DNA of 64,000 bases from Paenibacillus sp. GSMTC-2017 (GTDB lineage: Bacteria; Bacillota; Bacilli; Paenibacillales; Paenibacillaceae), in the NCBI RefSeq assembly GCF_016019935.1, contig NZ_JAECMT010000001.1, forward strand, positions 434,022-498,021, written 5' to 3'. Position 1 is the first letter of the stretch. Each line of letters starts with the position of its first letter. Of the stretch, positions 37,152 through 48,702 are shown in pieces. The notes below the pieces were generated by a model that was given only the letters and a program-made list of their open reading frames with translations, was not told the DNA's origin and made no database searches. A program made the translations under genes and the position numbers.

Positions 37152-37243
37152 TCTGCATTAAAGATTTCATCTTCATCATTGCCACAAAAATTATATCATA
37201 ATCGCATAAGAGTGACAAGAAATGATTTCTAGTCAATCCAATT

Positions 37244-40200
37244 TTAAAACAAAGAAAGCTGATTAGATTCAGGCAGTCCACGGAAACATCCCATACCCGT
37301 TAATACTTCTATAATCGTCTTCGTTGCTTTAGATTTCATCTGGAAATCTTCTACCGATAAGAAGTCGCCATTATTTCTTGCTGCTGCAATGTTCCGTGCT
37401 GCATTGTCACCAATACCTGCAATCGCAGCAAATGGTGGAATAAGCGACTCACCATCAACTTGGAACTTCGTTGCATCTGATCGGTAAAGATCAATCGGCT
37501 TAAATGAGAATCCCCTTGCTGTCATCTCAAGCGACATTTCTAGCTGTGAAACCATGTTTTTTTCTTTTGGCAATGCGTTAAATCCTTTTGCCTCTATTTC
37601 TGCAAGTTTACGCAGAATAGATTCGTAACCTTGACATAGCAGTTCTAAATCGAAATCATCTGCACGAACAGTAAAGTACGTAGCGTAATATTCGATTGGA
37701 TAATACAGTTTGAAAAAGGCTGTTCGAACAGCTGAGATTACATATGCTGCCGCATGGGCCTTCGGAAACATGTATTCGATACGAAGGCATGAATCGATGT
37801 ACCATTGCGGTACTTTGCATCGTTTCATCTCGTCAATCCACTCTTGGGTCAAACCTTTACCCTTACGAACACTTTCCGTAATTTTGAAAGCTAGTCCTGC
37901 GTCCATACCCGTTTTGTAAATTAGGTACAACATGATGTCATCACGACAGCCGATTACGGTTTTGATGTTGCAAGTGCCGTTTTTGATTAGCTCCTGTGCG
38001 TTACCAAGCCATACTCCCGTACCATGGGATAAACCGGATATTTGCAGTAAATCGGCAAAGGAGGATGGTTGCGTTTCTTGCAACATTTGCCTTACAAACT
38101 TAGTTCCCATCTCAGGTACGCCGTACGTAGCAACAGCAGATTTAATCATCTCTGGCCTAACACCAAGTGCTGTAGTTGAGTTGAACATACTCATTACTTT
38201 AGGATCGTTCATTGGGATGGTAGTTGGATCGACACCAGTCAAATCTTGTAGCATCCGCATCATCGTCGGATCATCATGTCCAAGTATATCGAGTTTGAGT
38301 AAATTTTCGTCAAAGGCGTGATAATCGAAATGGGTTGTTTTCCATTCTGCATTCACATCATCTGCCGGAAATTGAACCGGTGTTACGTCTTCAACTTCAA
38401 TATAATTAGGAACAACAACAATACCACCTGGATGCTGACCTGTACTACGCTTTACACCAGTACAGCCGCTTGCTAATCTTGCAAGCTCTGCTCCACGCCA
38501 TTTTTTATTTTGCTCTTCTTCATATTTTTTGGCGAAGCCGTACGCTGTTTTCTCAGCAACTGTACCAATTGTTCCGGCACGGAAAACACTTTTTTCACCA
38601 AAAAGTTCCTTCGTATAGTTATGGGCGATAGGCTGATATTCACCCGAGAAGTTGAGATCGATATCGGGAACTTTATCACCTTTAAATCCTAGGAACGTTT
38701 CGAATGGAATATCTTGGCCTTCGCCTTTCATAGGCTTATCACATTTCGGACAAAGCTTGTCTGCCAAGTCAAATCCACTAGGTACGCTTCCGTCAAGGAA
38801 CCATTCACTATGACGACAATCTGAATTCAGACACAAATAATGGGCTGGCAATGGGTTAACTTCAGATATTCCAAGGAATGTTGCAACTACTGAAGATCCA
38901 ACTGAACCCCTTGATCCAACCAAATAACCGTCCTGATTCGATTTCTTCACCAGCTTTTCCGAAATTAGATAGTTGGCTGAGAATCGATATTTAATAATCG
39001 GAACAAGCTCTTTCTCAAGTCGGTCTATAACGACCTGCGGAAGATCCTCTCCGTACATTGACTTCGCTGTATTGTAGCAAGTTGAACGAATTTCTTCATC
39101 AGCACCTTCAATAATTGGCGTAAATAGCTCCTTAGGGAACATATCGTACGATTCAAATCGTTCTGAAAGTGTCACAGTATTCGTTACAACAACTTCCTTC
39201 GCTTTCGCTTCACCCAAAAACTTAAATTCTTCGAGCATCTCTTCAGTTGTTCGGAAGTGGGCATCTGGCTTACGAATACTTTTGAGTGGGCTAAACCCTG
39301 TAATGCCTTGAATCGTTATGTCACGATACATCTTATCACGGGGATTCAAATAATGGACGTTCCCCGTTGCAATAACAGGCTTATTCAATTCATCAGCGAT
39401 CTGACATATACGGCGTATAGCTCCTTCAATTTCAGCACGACTGCCAACGAGGCCCTTCTCTACGAGATGCATATAGAAATCGATTGGTTGAATTTCGAGC
39501 ACATCATAAAATTCGGCAATATCTTTTGCTTCTTCCTGAGACTTATTAAGTACCGTCTCAAAAAATTCGCCTTTTTCGCATCCAGATATGACGAGTAATC
39601 CTTCACGAAGTTCCACTAACTTACTCTTAGGAATTGTCGCTACTCGTTTGAAATATTCTGTATGAGATAACGAGATAAGCTTAAACAGATTTTTTTTGCC
39701 GATAGCATTAAGTGCATATATATTGCAATGGAACGGTCTTGAGTTGGAAATATCCAAGCCTACATAATCGTTTAACTGTTTTAAATTTGTAATGTTGCGC
39801 TCAGCTGCAACACCGATTAGAGCATAAAGAACCCCACCAAGTGCGAGGGAATCGTCTATGGCGCGGTGATGACTTTCCAAGCTGACTTTAAATTTATCAG
39901 AAAGCGTGTTAAGCCTGTGATTCTTCATCGTCGGAAGTAGAAATCTTGCCAGCTCTAACGTGTCCAGAACAGGATTTTTCACTTCAGGAAGTCCAAGTGA
40001 TTTACAATTCGCCTGAATAAATCCAATATCAAATCTAGCGTTGTGTGCAACTAGAACGTCATCGCCAATATAGTCGATAAATTCACGAAGCTTAGGTTCA
40101 AGCTCCGGCGCATCTTTCACCATATCATCGTTAATATTCGTCAACTGCTGAATGTGATAAGGAATTTTCTCATGTGGATTAATAAACGTAGTGAATCGAT

Positions 40201-41557
40201 CCACTTCTTTTCCTTCACACATCCGGACACCAGCAAGCTCGATTATTTTATTGTTCGTAACAGATAAACCTGTTGTCTCTATATCGAATACGATATATGT
40301 TGCAGTAGCAAGTATCTCAGGTCTAGGCGCTAGAACCATTGGTACGGCATCGTTAACGACATTGGCTTCCAGTCCAAAAAGTACTTTCATTCCATGTTTT
40401 TTGGCTGATTTCACAGCATCAGGATAACATTGCACATTACTATGATCCGTAACTGCAATCGCTTTGTGACCCCATTTTGCAGCCATTTTCACATAAGCAT
40501 CAATAGGTGCAACTGCATCCATCGTACTCATCGTTGTATGAAGATGGAATTCAACACGTTTCTCTTCTGCTTTATCCATTCTTTCAGGAGGCGAACCAAT
40601 TTCATGCAGATCATTAGGCATCATAACGAGTTCTGGCTCCTGCATGAAGCGATCATATTCGATTCTTCCACGAGCTTTTATCCACTTGCCATTTGCTAAT
40701 TGGGACAATACTTTTACATCGTCCTTTGTCTTAGCAAACATCTTCATTGCAATTGAATCTGAAAAATCAGTAACATTGAAAGTAAACAACGTGCTACCGT
40801 TACGTAGCTCTTTCACATCAAGGCCAAATACAGCACCTTGCACCGTTATTTTTTTCTCTTCATCCTGAATATTCATAAGGGGAACTGCATCTTCACGAAT
40901 ATCATAACCGACTGCTAGCCGAACAACCTCTTCACCATCGTCACCAGCCGCAGCCTCGATTTGCGATTCTGCCATCAATTGTTGAACAGCTTCTCGCTCC
41001 TCTTGTTCAATCTTCTGTACAAATTCTTCATAAATTTCTTGTCTAGATTCGCCCATAACAAGCTTAACTTTACAATCACGGTGGAAATGAGTTTTGAAAA
41101 ACGAAGCTACGGCTTCATCGACACCTTTCTTGCGAGCAAGTTCAAGTCCGGTTGAATCAAGCAACGAAATCGTTACGAGGTCACCTTGTGCTTCAATTAA
41201 AGCTTTTTGTAACCAACCATTAACAGATGCAATTTTTCGCTGAGCCCACTCGATAAACAGCGGCCAATATTGTAGCACTATATTTTCTGTCTCAATAACA
41301 GAGTCATAAATGAACTCAAATGAAGTAGTTGCAATTGGCTCAAACTTCAATCTAACAGCCTGACAAAGTCCATTATAGGCCTGTAAAGGAACTATGGACG
41401 TTTTGCGTATGCAAAACGTCCATTCCCGGTTGCTGTTGCTTACGATCACTTGATCGATATAACCATCTTGAAAATAAGTATGAATAAGTTCTTGCGGCAG
41501 CCCCGCTTGCTGCAAAAGCAGCTCGAATCGCTGTCGCTTGTCACCGGTTTGGCTCAT
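37244..41557 (-). CDS. polC: DNA polymerase III alpha subunit, PolC type
   Basis: Replicative polymerase of low-GC Gram-positives, 1437 aa, the same length as in Bacillus. N-terminal domain, OB fold (about 235-320), PHP domain (FHLHTTMSTMDAV, about 336), inserted DnaQ-like exonuclease (VFDIETTGLS, about 424; HNARFDIGF), zinc-binding CLNSDC...CPKC (about 910-940), and palm motif DIDLNFSG (about 966). No frameshift. AAGGAG precedes the ATG. Confidence 0.98.
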   Translation of the reverse strand: MSQTGDKRQRFELLLQQAGLPQELIHTYFQDGYIDQVIVSNSNREWTFCIRKTSIVPLQAYNGLCQAVRLKFEPIATTSFEFIYDSVIETENIVLQYWPLFIEWAQRKIASVNGWLQKALIEAQGDLVTISLLDSTGLELARKKGVDEAVASFFKTHFHRDCKVKLVMGESRQEIYEEFVQKIEQEEREAVQQLMAESQIEAAAGDDGEEVVRLAVGYDIREDAVPLMNIQDEEKKITVQGAVFGLDVKELRNGSTLFTFNVTDFSDSIAMKMFAKTKDDVKVLSQLANGKWIKARGRIEYDRFMQEPELVMMPNDLHEIGSPPERMDKAEEKRVEFHLHTTMSTMDAVAPIDAYVKMAAKWGHKAIAVTDHSNVQCYPDAVKSAKKHGMKVLFGLEANVVNDAVPMVLAPRPEILATATYIVFDIETTGLSVTNNKIIELAGVRMCEGKEVDRFTTFINPHEKIPYHIQQLTNINDDMVKDAPELEPKLREFIDYIGDDVLVAHNARFDIGFIQANCKSLGLPEVKNPVLDTLELARFLLPTMKNHRLNTLSDKFKVSLESHHRAIDDSLALGGVLYALIGVAAERNITNLKQLNDYVGLDISNSRPFHCNIYALNAIGKKNLFKLISLSHTEYFKRVATIPKSKLVELREGLLVISGCEKGEFFETVLNKSQEEAKDIAEFYDVLEIQPIDFYMHLVEKGLVGSRAEIEGAIRRICQIADELNKPVIATGNVHYLNPRDKMYRDITIQGITGFSPLKSIRKPDAHFRTTEEMLEEFKFLGEAKAKEVVVTNTVTLSERFESYDMFPKELFTPIIEGADEEIRSTCYNTAKSMYGEDLPQVVIDRLEKELVPIIKYRFSANYLISEKLVKKSNQDGYLVGSRGSVGSSVVATFLGISEVNPLPAHYLCLNSDCRHSEWFLDGSVPSGFDLADKLCPKCDKPMKGEGQDIPFETFLGFKGDKVPDIDLNFSGEYQPIAHNYTKELFGEKSVFRAGTIGTVAEKTAYGFAKKYEEEQNKKWRGAELARLASGCTGVKRSTGQHPGGIVVVPNYIEVEDVTPVQFPADDVNAEWKTTHFDYHAFDENLLKLDILGHDDPTMMRMLQDLTGVDPTTIPMNDPKVMSMFNSTTALGVRPEMIKSAVATYGVPEMGTKFVRQMLQETQPSSFADLLQISGLSHGTGVWLGNAQELIKNGTCNIKTVIGCRDDIMLYLIYKTGMDAGLAFKITESVRKGKGLTQEWIDEMKRCKVPQWYIDSCLRIEYMFPKAHAAAYVISAVRTAFFKLYYPIEYYATYFTVRADDFDLELLCQGYESILRKLAEIEAKGFNALPKEKNMVSQLEMSLEMTARGFSFKPIDLYRSDATKFQVDGESLIPPFAAIAGIGDNAARNIAAARNNGDFLSVEDFQMKSKATKTIIEVLTGMGCFRGLPESNQLSLF

Positions 41558-41600
41558 GTACTTCCACTCCTTGACGATCCGAACCGAACATATTCAGTTC

Positions 41601-43049
41601 TTAATAAGCACGCGCAAAAACAACAGTATGTTTGGATGAGTCACCACAAACAAGACAAGTAGGCTTCTGAACCGATGGTTCAAACGGAATGTTACGACTT
41701 GTAGCTCCCGTTTCTTCCTTCACTTGCTTCTCACAAGCTTCGGAACCGCACCATCCAGCTTCAATAAACCCACGTTTTTCTTCCATGAAAATTTTCATCT
41801 CATCAAGTGTATCTACGGTACGAGAGTTCTCTTCACGGAATGATTTTGCACGTTTAAACATTTCATCATGTGTTTCATCAAGCATTGCTTCAATTTCAGC
41901 AACCAAATTATCTTGCTGAACAATACGTTTCTCACCAGTTACTCGTGATACTAGAACAACTACGCCGTTTTCCATATCACGTGGTCCAAGTTCAAGACGA
42001 AGTGGAATACCGCGCATTTCGTATTCATTGAACTTCCAGCCTGGGCTTACATCAGAACGGTCGTCAACTCGTACTCTAACTCCTGCTTTTTTAAGCTCTG
42101 AGTAAAGCTCGTCCACTCTACCAACTACTTGCTCACGTGTCTTAGCAGGTCCGATAGGAATCATTATAACTTGTGTTGGGGCAACCTTTGGAGGTAAAAC
42201 AAGTCCACGGTCATCTCCATGCACCATAATTAACGCTCCGATTAGACGTGTGCTTACACCCCATGACGTTGTGTGAGCGAATTGCAATGTATTTTCGCGA
42301 TCCAAAAATTTAATATCAAAAGCTACAGCAAATTTCGTACCGAGGTAATGGGATGTTCCTGCTTGTACAGCTCGTCCATCCTTCATCATCGCTTCGATAG
42401 AATACGTATCTACAGCACCAGCGAAACGCTCTGAAGGTGTTTTCTCACCTTTGATAACAGGAATCGCAAGGAACTCTTCTACGAAGCTCGTATAAACATC
42501 AAGCATTTGCATCGTTTCTTGACGTGCTTCCTCTTCTGTTTCATGAGCAGTATGGCCTTCCTGCCATAGAAACTCACTTGTACGAAGGAACGGAAGTGTA
42601 CGCTTCTCCCAACGAACGACGTTAGCCCATTGGTTAATGAGTAACGGCAAGTCACGGTATGACTGAATCCACTTTGCATACATATGACCAAACATCGTTT
42701 CTGACGTTGGCCGAATAGCCAATCTTTCTTCGAGCTTCTCCCCCGCTGCTTCCGTTACCCATGGAAGTTCGGGATTAAAGCCTTCAACATGCTCCTTCTC
42801 TTTTTGGAAGAAGCTTTCTGGTATAAATAGTGGGAAGTACGCGTTACGATGTCCCGTTTCTTTAAAGCGGCGATCTAGATCACGCTGAATGTGTTCCCAA
42901 ATTTCATAACCGTCCGGGCGAAATACGATACAACCCCGAACAGGTGAATAATCCATAAGCTCAGCTTTTTTGATGACATCAATATACCATCCTGAGAAAT
43001 CTTCGCTTTGCGGTGTAATTTCAGATACAAATCCTTTATCTTTGGACAT
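41601..43049 (-). CDS. proS: Prolyl-tRNA synthetase, archaeal/eukaryal type
   Basis: Class II synthetase of 482 aa, shorter than the bacterial form (about 565 aa) because it lacks the inserted editing domain. Motif 2 region RPTSETMFGHMYAKWI, motif 3 GLVLPPKVAPTQ, an anticodon-binding domain and a C-terminal zinc-like domain ending at the conserved tyrosine (FARAY). Other bacilli carry the bacterial type at this locus between rseP and polC. Confidence 0.93.
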   Translation of the reverse strand: MSKDKGFVSEITPQSEDFSGWYIDVIKKAELMDYSPVRGCIVFRPDGYEIWEHIQRDLDRRFKETGHRNAYFPLFIPESFFQKEKEHVEGFNPELPWVTEAAGEKLEERLAIRPTSETMFGHMYAKWIQSYRDLPLLINQWANVVRWEKRTLPFLRTSEFLWQEGHTAHETEEEARQETMQMLDVYTSFVEEFLAIPVIKGEKTPSERFAGAVDTYSIEAMMKDGRAVQAGTSHYLGTKFAVAFDIKFLDRENTLQFAHTTSWGVSTRLIGALIMVHGDDRGLVLPPKVAPTQVIMIPIGPAKTREQVVGRVDELYSELKKAGVRVRVDDRSDVSPGWKFNEYEMRGIPLRLELGPRDMENGVVVLVSRVTGEKRIVQQDNLVAEIEAMLDETHDEMFKRAKSFREENSRTVDTLDEMKIFMEEKRGFIEAGWCGSEACEKQVKEETGATSRNIPFEPSVQKPTCLVCGDSSKHTVVFARAY

Positions 43050-43059
43050 GAGCGACAGA

Positions 43060-44334
43060 CTACTCCCCTCGTACTAAACGTAATATATCATTATAAGTTA
43101 CTACTAACATTAATAGCATTAACATAGCAAATCCAACGAAATGAACCATGCTTTCTTTACTTGGATCGAGCGGCCGCCTTCTTATGCCTTCTAGCCCTAG
43201 GAAGAGCAATCTGCTACCATCAAGTGCTGGTACTGGCAGAAGGTTAAATATTCCTAAGTAGAGACTTAGCAGTGCTGTCCAAGATGTTAATTGCGCGATT
43301 CCTTTTTTGGCAATTTGACTAGTTACTTCTGCTGTTCTAACAGGTCCGCCTAGATCATCGAGCTTGAATTGGCCTGTCACTAACATCTTTAAGTTTTCGA
43401 AAATAAATACAGTTGACGACTTCATAAGTTCAGCAGATCTTGTGACCGTTTCAACTGCTGTTGCGGGACGTGTAGGAAGTGATGGAGTAATTCCCACCTT
43501 TCCATCACCAGCTTCATCAGGACGAGGCGTAACTACTACTACCTGCGCTTGTCCTTCTCGTATAATAGTCATCTCTACTGGCTTGTTTGGAGATTTTCCG
43601 ATGATATCAATCATTTTCGCAACATCTGCACCGATTTTCACACCGTTTACAGAATCAATGATATCACCTTTTTTCAGATCCACTTCGGACGCTGGTGCTT
43701 TCTCTAGAACACTACCGATTAAAACTTTATCTGGATTTTCGAGAGGTACACCAACCATTTGAGCATAAACGCCAAACAACACAAAAGCCAGAATAAAATT
43801 CATCATAGGGCCAGCAAATATTGCCATTGCCCGCTTGCGAATTGGTTTGCTTCCGAAATGTCTATCAATTGGAGCAATTTGCGTTTCTTTGCCCCGAGCT
43901 ATTACTAATGCCTGCGGATGTACGGAGTAGTTTTCCACTTCTCCTTCCACATTGAGCGAGATGGAAAGCTTGTGTTCCAAGTCAACGGAATCTACTTCAC
44001 CACGAATCGTTCCCGTTCTCTCGTCCAATCGATCGAGATAGAGACGGGTAACTAAATTGTCCTTCACCCGAATAGCTACTGTCTGTCCGGGCTGCACTTC
44101 GACTATTTCTGGATCTTCACCAGCCATTCGGACAAAACCGCCCGCTGGAATTAATCGAAGGGTGAATCTAGTCTCGCCCCGTTTTAAAGAAAATAACTTC
44201 GGTCCAAAACCGATTGCAAATTCTCTAACGAGTATCCCCGCACGTTTCGCGAAGTAATAATGACCCCATTCATGAATTGTCACAATGACGAAAAAAACTA
44301 AAACGGTCAAAAAAACGACCTGAATCGTTCCCAT
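43060..44334 (-). CDS. rseP: Site-2 zinc protease RseP/RasP
   Basis: Intramembrane metalloprotease that cleaves anti-sigma factors and leftover signal peptides. 424 aa. HEWGH (residues 21-25) in the first membrane helix, a PDZ domain (KGDIIDSVNGVKIGADV), and the second metal site LLPVPALDGSRLLF in the third helix are present. A beta-rich extension lies between helix 1 and the PDZ domain, as usual in the Paenibacillus form. It follows dxr. Confidence 0.94.
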   Translation of the reverse strand: MGTIQVVFLTVLVFFVIVTIHEWGHYYFAKRAGILVREFAIGFGPKLFSLKRGETRFTLRLIPAGGFVRMAGEDPEIVEVQPGQTVAIRVKDNLVTRLYLDRLDERTGTIRGEVDSVDLEHKLSISLNVEGEVENYSVHPQALVIARGKETQIAPIDRHFGSKPIRKRAMAIFAGPMMNFILAFVLFGVYAQMVGVPLENPDKVLIGSVLEKAPASEVDLKKGDIIDSVNGVKIGADVAKMIDIIGKSPNKPVEMTIIREGQAQVVVVTPRPDEAGDGKVGITPSLPTRPATAVETVTRSAELMKSSTVFIFENLKMLVTGQFKLDDLGGPVRTAEVTSQIAKKGIAQLTSWTALLSLYLGIFNLLPVPALDGSRLLFLGLEGIRRRPLDPSKESMVHFVGFAMLMLLMLVVTYNDILRLVRGE

Positions 44335-44423
44335 AGAAGTGTTGCCCCCTGTTCGTTACGGCCTGTACTTAGATTATCATTATTCTCCTATCCGATACAA
44401 GAGAACCACTTTTTCGGTAATGA

Positions 44424-45563
44424 TCAGACCGATGCCGCCAGACTCCGTGCCCATTCGTCTACTTCCGTAATCGTTTCAAGATCATTAATGTCACAAATAC
44501 TATGACGCTCGATGACCGTTTCCAATACTCGTTCAATATCAAGGAATGTGATCTCACCATTTAAGAAACGAGCTACTGCCACTTCGTTGGCTGCATTTAG
44601 TACAGTAGGAGCAGATTGACCTCTTCTTCCACATTCGTACGCCAACCTGAGACATGGATATCGTCCAAAGTCCATTGCCCTGAAATTTAATTTTCCGATG
44701 GCAGCAAGATTTAACCGTTCTGTAGGTGTAACTAATCGATCCGGGTACGTTAATGCATATTGAATGGGAACACGCATATCCGGCATACCCAATTGAGCTA
44801 TCACACTATGATCAACAAACTCAACATAAGAATGAATGATACTCTCAGGATGAATCAAAACATCAATCTGATCATATGTAAGATCAAACAGCCATCTAGC
44901 TTCAATAACCTCTAAACCTTTGTTTATCATTGTTGCAGAATCAATCGTAATTTTGGCTCCCATTGACCAGTTGGGATGATTAAGTGCTTCAGATACAGTA
45001 ACGCCTTCTAGTTCTGCTCGGCTACGATCGCGGAATGAACCACCCGAAGCCGTTAACGTTATACCTTTTACAGCTTTACGTTGCTCACCATTTAAACATT
45101 GAAAAATAGCAGAGTGTTCACTATCAATCGGCAAAATTGAAACGCCTTGTTTCTTAGCACGTTCCATTACGATATGTCCTGCAGTAACTAATGTCTCTTT
45201 ATTGGCTAGCCCAATCGTTTTACCTGCATCAACAGCAGCAAGCGTCGCCGGTAGTCCTCTACTTCCAAGTATTGCTGTTACGACGGTATCAGCCTCTGTT
45301 CCAGCGGCAACCTCAATTAAGCCCTCTTCACCATACACAACTTTAGTACTCGAAGGTAAATGTGGTCGTGCTTGTTCAGCAAGCTCTTTCGTCGCTAAGC
45401 TAACAATAGCTGGTTTAAAGGTTTTTGCCTGTTCAATGACCAAATTTACGTTAGTACCAGCTGATAAACCAACAATTTGGAAACGATCAGGTTGATTTTT
45501 TACGACGTCAAGTGTCTGAGTTCCGATGGAGCCAGTTGAGCCTAGTAATGATATTTTTTTCAA
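44424..45563 (-). CDS. dxr: 1-deoxy-D-xylulose 5-phosphate reductoisomerase
   Basis: First committed step of the MEP isoprenoid pathway. About 379 aa from TTG at 45563, 7 nt after GGAGG; an upstream ATG adds 20 unrelated residues. NADPH loop LLGSTGSIGTQTLD, NKETLVTAG, and metal/substrate segment PIDSEHSAIFQ are intact. Next to cdsA and uppS, so isoprenoid and lipid-carrier synthesis are grouped. Confidence 0.95.
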   Translation of the reverse strand: MKKISLLGSTGSIGTQTLDVVKNQPDRFQIVGLSAGTNVNLVIEQAKTFKPAIVSLATKELAEQARPHLPSSTKVVYGEEGLIEVAAGTEADTVVTAILGSRGLPATLAAVDAGKTIGLANKETLVTAGHIVMERAKKQGVSILPIDSEHSAIFQCLNGEQRKAVKGITLTASGGSFRDRSRAELEGVTVSEALNHPNWSMGAKITIDSATMINKGLEVIEARWLFDLTYDQIDVLIHPESIIHSYVEFVDHSVIAQLGMPDMRVPIQYALTYPDRLVTPTERLNLAAIGKLNFRAMDFGRYPCLRLAYECGRRGQSAPTVLNAANEVAVARFLNGEITFLDIERVLETVIERHSICDINDLETITEVDEWARSLAASV

Positions 45564-45579
45564 AAGGATACCTCCATGC

Positions 45580-46374
45580 CTATAGGTGAATAAGTTCAGT
45601 GAGCAGGAGCAATGGGAATACAATTATCCAACTATCGCAACGATCTAGCACACCACCATGTCCAGGAAGTAAACTTCCTGTATCTTTAATTCCTTTGACA
45701 CGTTTGTACGCAGATTGAATCAAATCACCAAATTGTCCCGCAACTGCAGCCACAATTCCGATAATGAGCGCTTTTGAAATACTAATTAATTCAGGCGATA
45801 CCAATGCAAATATAACGGCCACAAGAAGAGAAACAGCAATACCACCTACTGCTCCTTCAATCGTCTTGTTAGGACTAATGGAAGGCCATAGCTTTGTTTT
45901 GCCGATTGCTTTTCCTACAAAATAAGCACCAATATCTGATGCCCAAATACAACCAAAAGCTAGGAAAGTCCAAAACAAACCATGTGTATCAATCGCTCTA
46001 ACCGATATCATGGCAGAAAAACCATAACCAATATAAATAGACCCCAGCAACATTAGTGCTGCTCCATCTATTGTTGTTTTATTTTTAGTTATGACGCTAA
46101 TCGCCATAAGAAGGAATGCTAACATCCACACCATCGTCATCTCAGAAGGGAGCTCTATTCCCCACGAGGACCATGGCAAAACAAAATATAATACTCCTCC
46201 GTAACCAAGCAATGCAGAAGGATGGAACGGATTAACACCATTCATGCGAGAATATTCTTTGAATCCGATAATAGCTAATAGTATGAGCAGGCCAGTATAA
46301 AACGCTCCGCCCATAACTGTAATGGCAATAAACAATGCGCCTGCAATAACACCGGTAATCAATCGTTGTTTCAA
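45580..46374 (-). CDS. cdsA: Phosphatidate cytidylyltransferase
   Basis: Makes CDP-diacylglycerol, the substrate of pgsA elsewhere in this window. 264 aa with about eight membrane helices. The signature SAYKRVKGIKDTG...PGHGGVLDRCDS (about 220-250) is complete, with Cys in place of the frequent Phe in DRFDS. TTG start about 12 nt after GGAG. Confidence 0.94.
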   Translation of the reverse strand: MKQRLITGVIAGALFIAITVMGGAFYTGLLILLAIIGFKEYSRMNGVNPFHPSALLGYGGVLYFVLPWSSWGIELPSEMTMVWMLAFLLMAISVITKNKTTIDGAALMLLGSIYIGYGFSAMISVRAIDTHGLFWTFLAFGCIWASDIGAYFVGKAIGKTKLWPSISPNKTIEGAVGGIAVSLLVAVIFALVSPELISISKALIIGIVAAVAGQFGDLIQSAYKRVKGIKDTGSLLPGHGGVLDRCDSWIIVFPLLLLTELIHL

Positions 46375-46401
46375 AGCAAAGTCACACTCCGTCAGATGAA
46401 G

Positions 46402-47166
46402 CTATAAACCGCCATATCGACGAGCACGTCGTTGATATTCTTGAATGGCTTCATAAAGATGCTTTTCTGTAAACTCTGGCCAATAAACATCTGTGAACCA
46501 AAGCTCGCTATAAGCAAGTTGCCACAGCATGAAATTACTTAGCCGTAGTTCTCCACTTGTTCGGATGAGCAAATCCGGATCAGGCAGCTCACAGGACAAT
46601 AGGTTTCTAGACATAACTGTTTCGTCAATTTCTGCAACTGACAGATGCCCTTGCTGAACATCCTTTGCTATCTCTTTGACGGCTTCAAGCATTTCAAGCC
46701 TGCTACCGTAATTGAGTGCAAAATTAAGAACAAGACCCGTATTATTTTCCGTCTTCTTAATAGCTTCTTCTAAAGCGCTAACTGTATGCGAAGGAAGTTT
46801 TTCACGTGTTCCCATCATACGCACTTGAACATTATTTTTAATTAGCTCATCTAATTCGATTTCAAGAAACTGTTGAGGTAGCTTCATTAAAAAATCTACT
46901 TCATCTTTAGGACGTTTCCAGTTTTCTGTAGAGAAAGCGTACATCGTCAAATATTTGATGCCTAGCCGATTCGCGGCGATTGTTATACGTTTTACCGTCT
47001 TCATCCCGGAACGATGACCCGCCACACGCGGCAACCCGCGTTTTTTTGCCCATCGGCCGTTTCCATCCATAATAATAGCTACATGCAGAGGGATGTTTTC
47101 TGGCGCCAGCGAATCAGCCTTCGGTAAGGACGATTTGCCTAGTTTGGCCCAAAGTCGCTTGATCAT
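46402..47166 (-). CDS. uppS: Undecaprenyl diphosphate synthase
   Basis: Cis-prenyltransferase making the C55 carrier for cell-wall synthesis. 254 aa. Catalytic Asp34 in IIMDGNGRWAKKRG; also AFSTENWKRP and LIRTSGELRLSNFMLWQLAY. It sits between frr and cdsA as in most Firmicutes. Confidence 0.96.
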   Translation of the reverse strand: MIKRLWAKLGKSSLPKADSLAPENIPLHVAIIMDGNGRWAKKRGLPRVAGHRSGMKTVKRITIAANRLGIKYLTMYAFSTENWKRPKDEVDFLMKLPQQFLEIELDELIKNNVQVRMMGTREKLPSHTVSALEEAIKKTENNTGLVLNFALNYGSRLEMLEAVKEIAKDVQQGHLSVAEIDETVMSRNLLSCELPDPDLLIRTSGELRLSNFMLWQLAYSELWFTDVYWPEFTEKHLYEAIQEYQRRARRYGGL

Positions 47167-47286
47167 CTAGCTTCCTCCCAACCGATATGAGAAAACCTCC
47201 ACCAAGCCGTTAGCGGGGAAAGCGACCAGGAAATCTGGTAAGCTAATTCGCTCCGAGAGCAAGAGGAAGGTTTGGTCAAAATGTAA

Positions 47287-47304
47287 CCCCACCTATCGGA
47301 GGGG
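47287..47304 (-). terminator. frr-downstream hairpin
   Basis: CCCCTCC pairs with GGTGGGG (one mismatch, loop GATA), followed by TTACATTTTG on the minus strand. A weak terminator at best. Confidence 0.45.
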
Positions 47305-47316
47305 CTCTTTGTATGT

Positions 47317-47870
47317 TTATACTTCCATAATCTCTTTTTCTTTACCAACTAGAACCTTTTCTACTTCAGCAATAAACTTATCCGTTGCTTTTTGAATATC
47401 TTCTTGATGACGACGTGATTCATCTTCGGAAATATCCGTTTTTTCTAGTTTTTTAATGTCATCGTTAGCATCACGGCGAATGTTGCGGATAGCAACTTTT
47501 GCTTCTTCACCGAATTTTTTCGATGTTTTTACCAAATCAACACGACGTTCTTCAGTAAGTGGTGGAACGGAAATACGAATCGCTGTTCCATCATTAGATG
47601 GAGTAATTCCCAAGTCCGATTTCATAATCGCCTTTTCAATCGCAGAAACAGACGATTTGTCCCAAGGTGTAATCATTACTGTACGAGAGTCTGGTGTATT
47701 AATATTAGCTAATTGGCTAAGTGGTGTTAAAGCACCATAATATTCAACCTGGATCCGATCCAGAAGCGACGGACTTGCTTTGCCTGCTCTAAGTGTTGAC
47801 AAGTCGCGTTTCAGGGCAGAGATTGCTTTGTCCATCCGTTCTTCGGCGTTTTTCTTAATAGCTTGTGGCA

Positions 47871-47871
<1 letters not shown>
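47317..47871 (-). CDS. frr: Ribosome recycling factor
   Basis: Splits post-termination ribosomes with EF-G. 184 aa, two-domain protein; [25 protein letters not shown] and [11 protein letters not shown] are conserved. Its ATG shares one base with the pyrH stop (TAATG). Confidence 0.97.
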
Positions 47872-48638
<767 letters not shown>

Positions 48639-48665
48639 TCATTTTTGTTTCTATTATAGAAGCAA

Positions 48666-48690
48666 GGCGAGGCGGACGCCCCGCCCCGCC
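48666..48690 (-). terminator. tsf terminator hairpin
   Basis: GGCGGGGCGG pairs with CCGCCTCGCC (10 bp, one wobble) right after tsf. The following TTGCTTC is a poor T-tract, so partial read-through to pyrH is likely. Confidence 0.6.
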
Positions 48691-48702
48691 TGTGCGTTCG
48701 GA

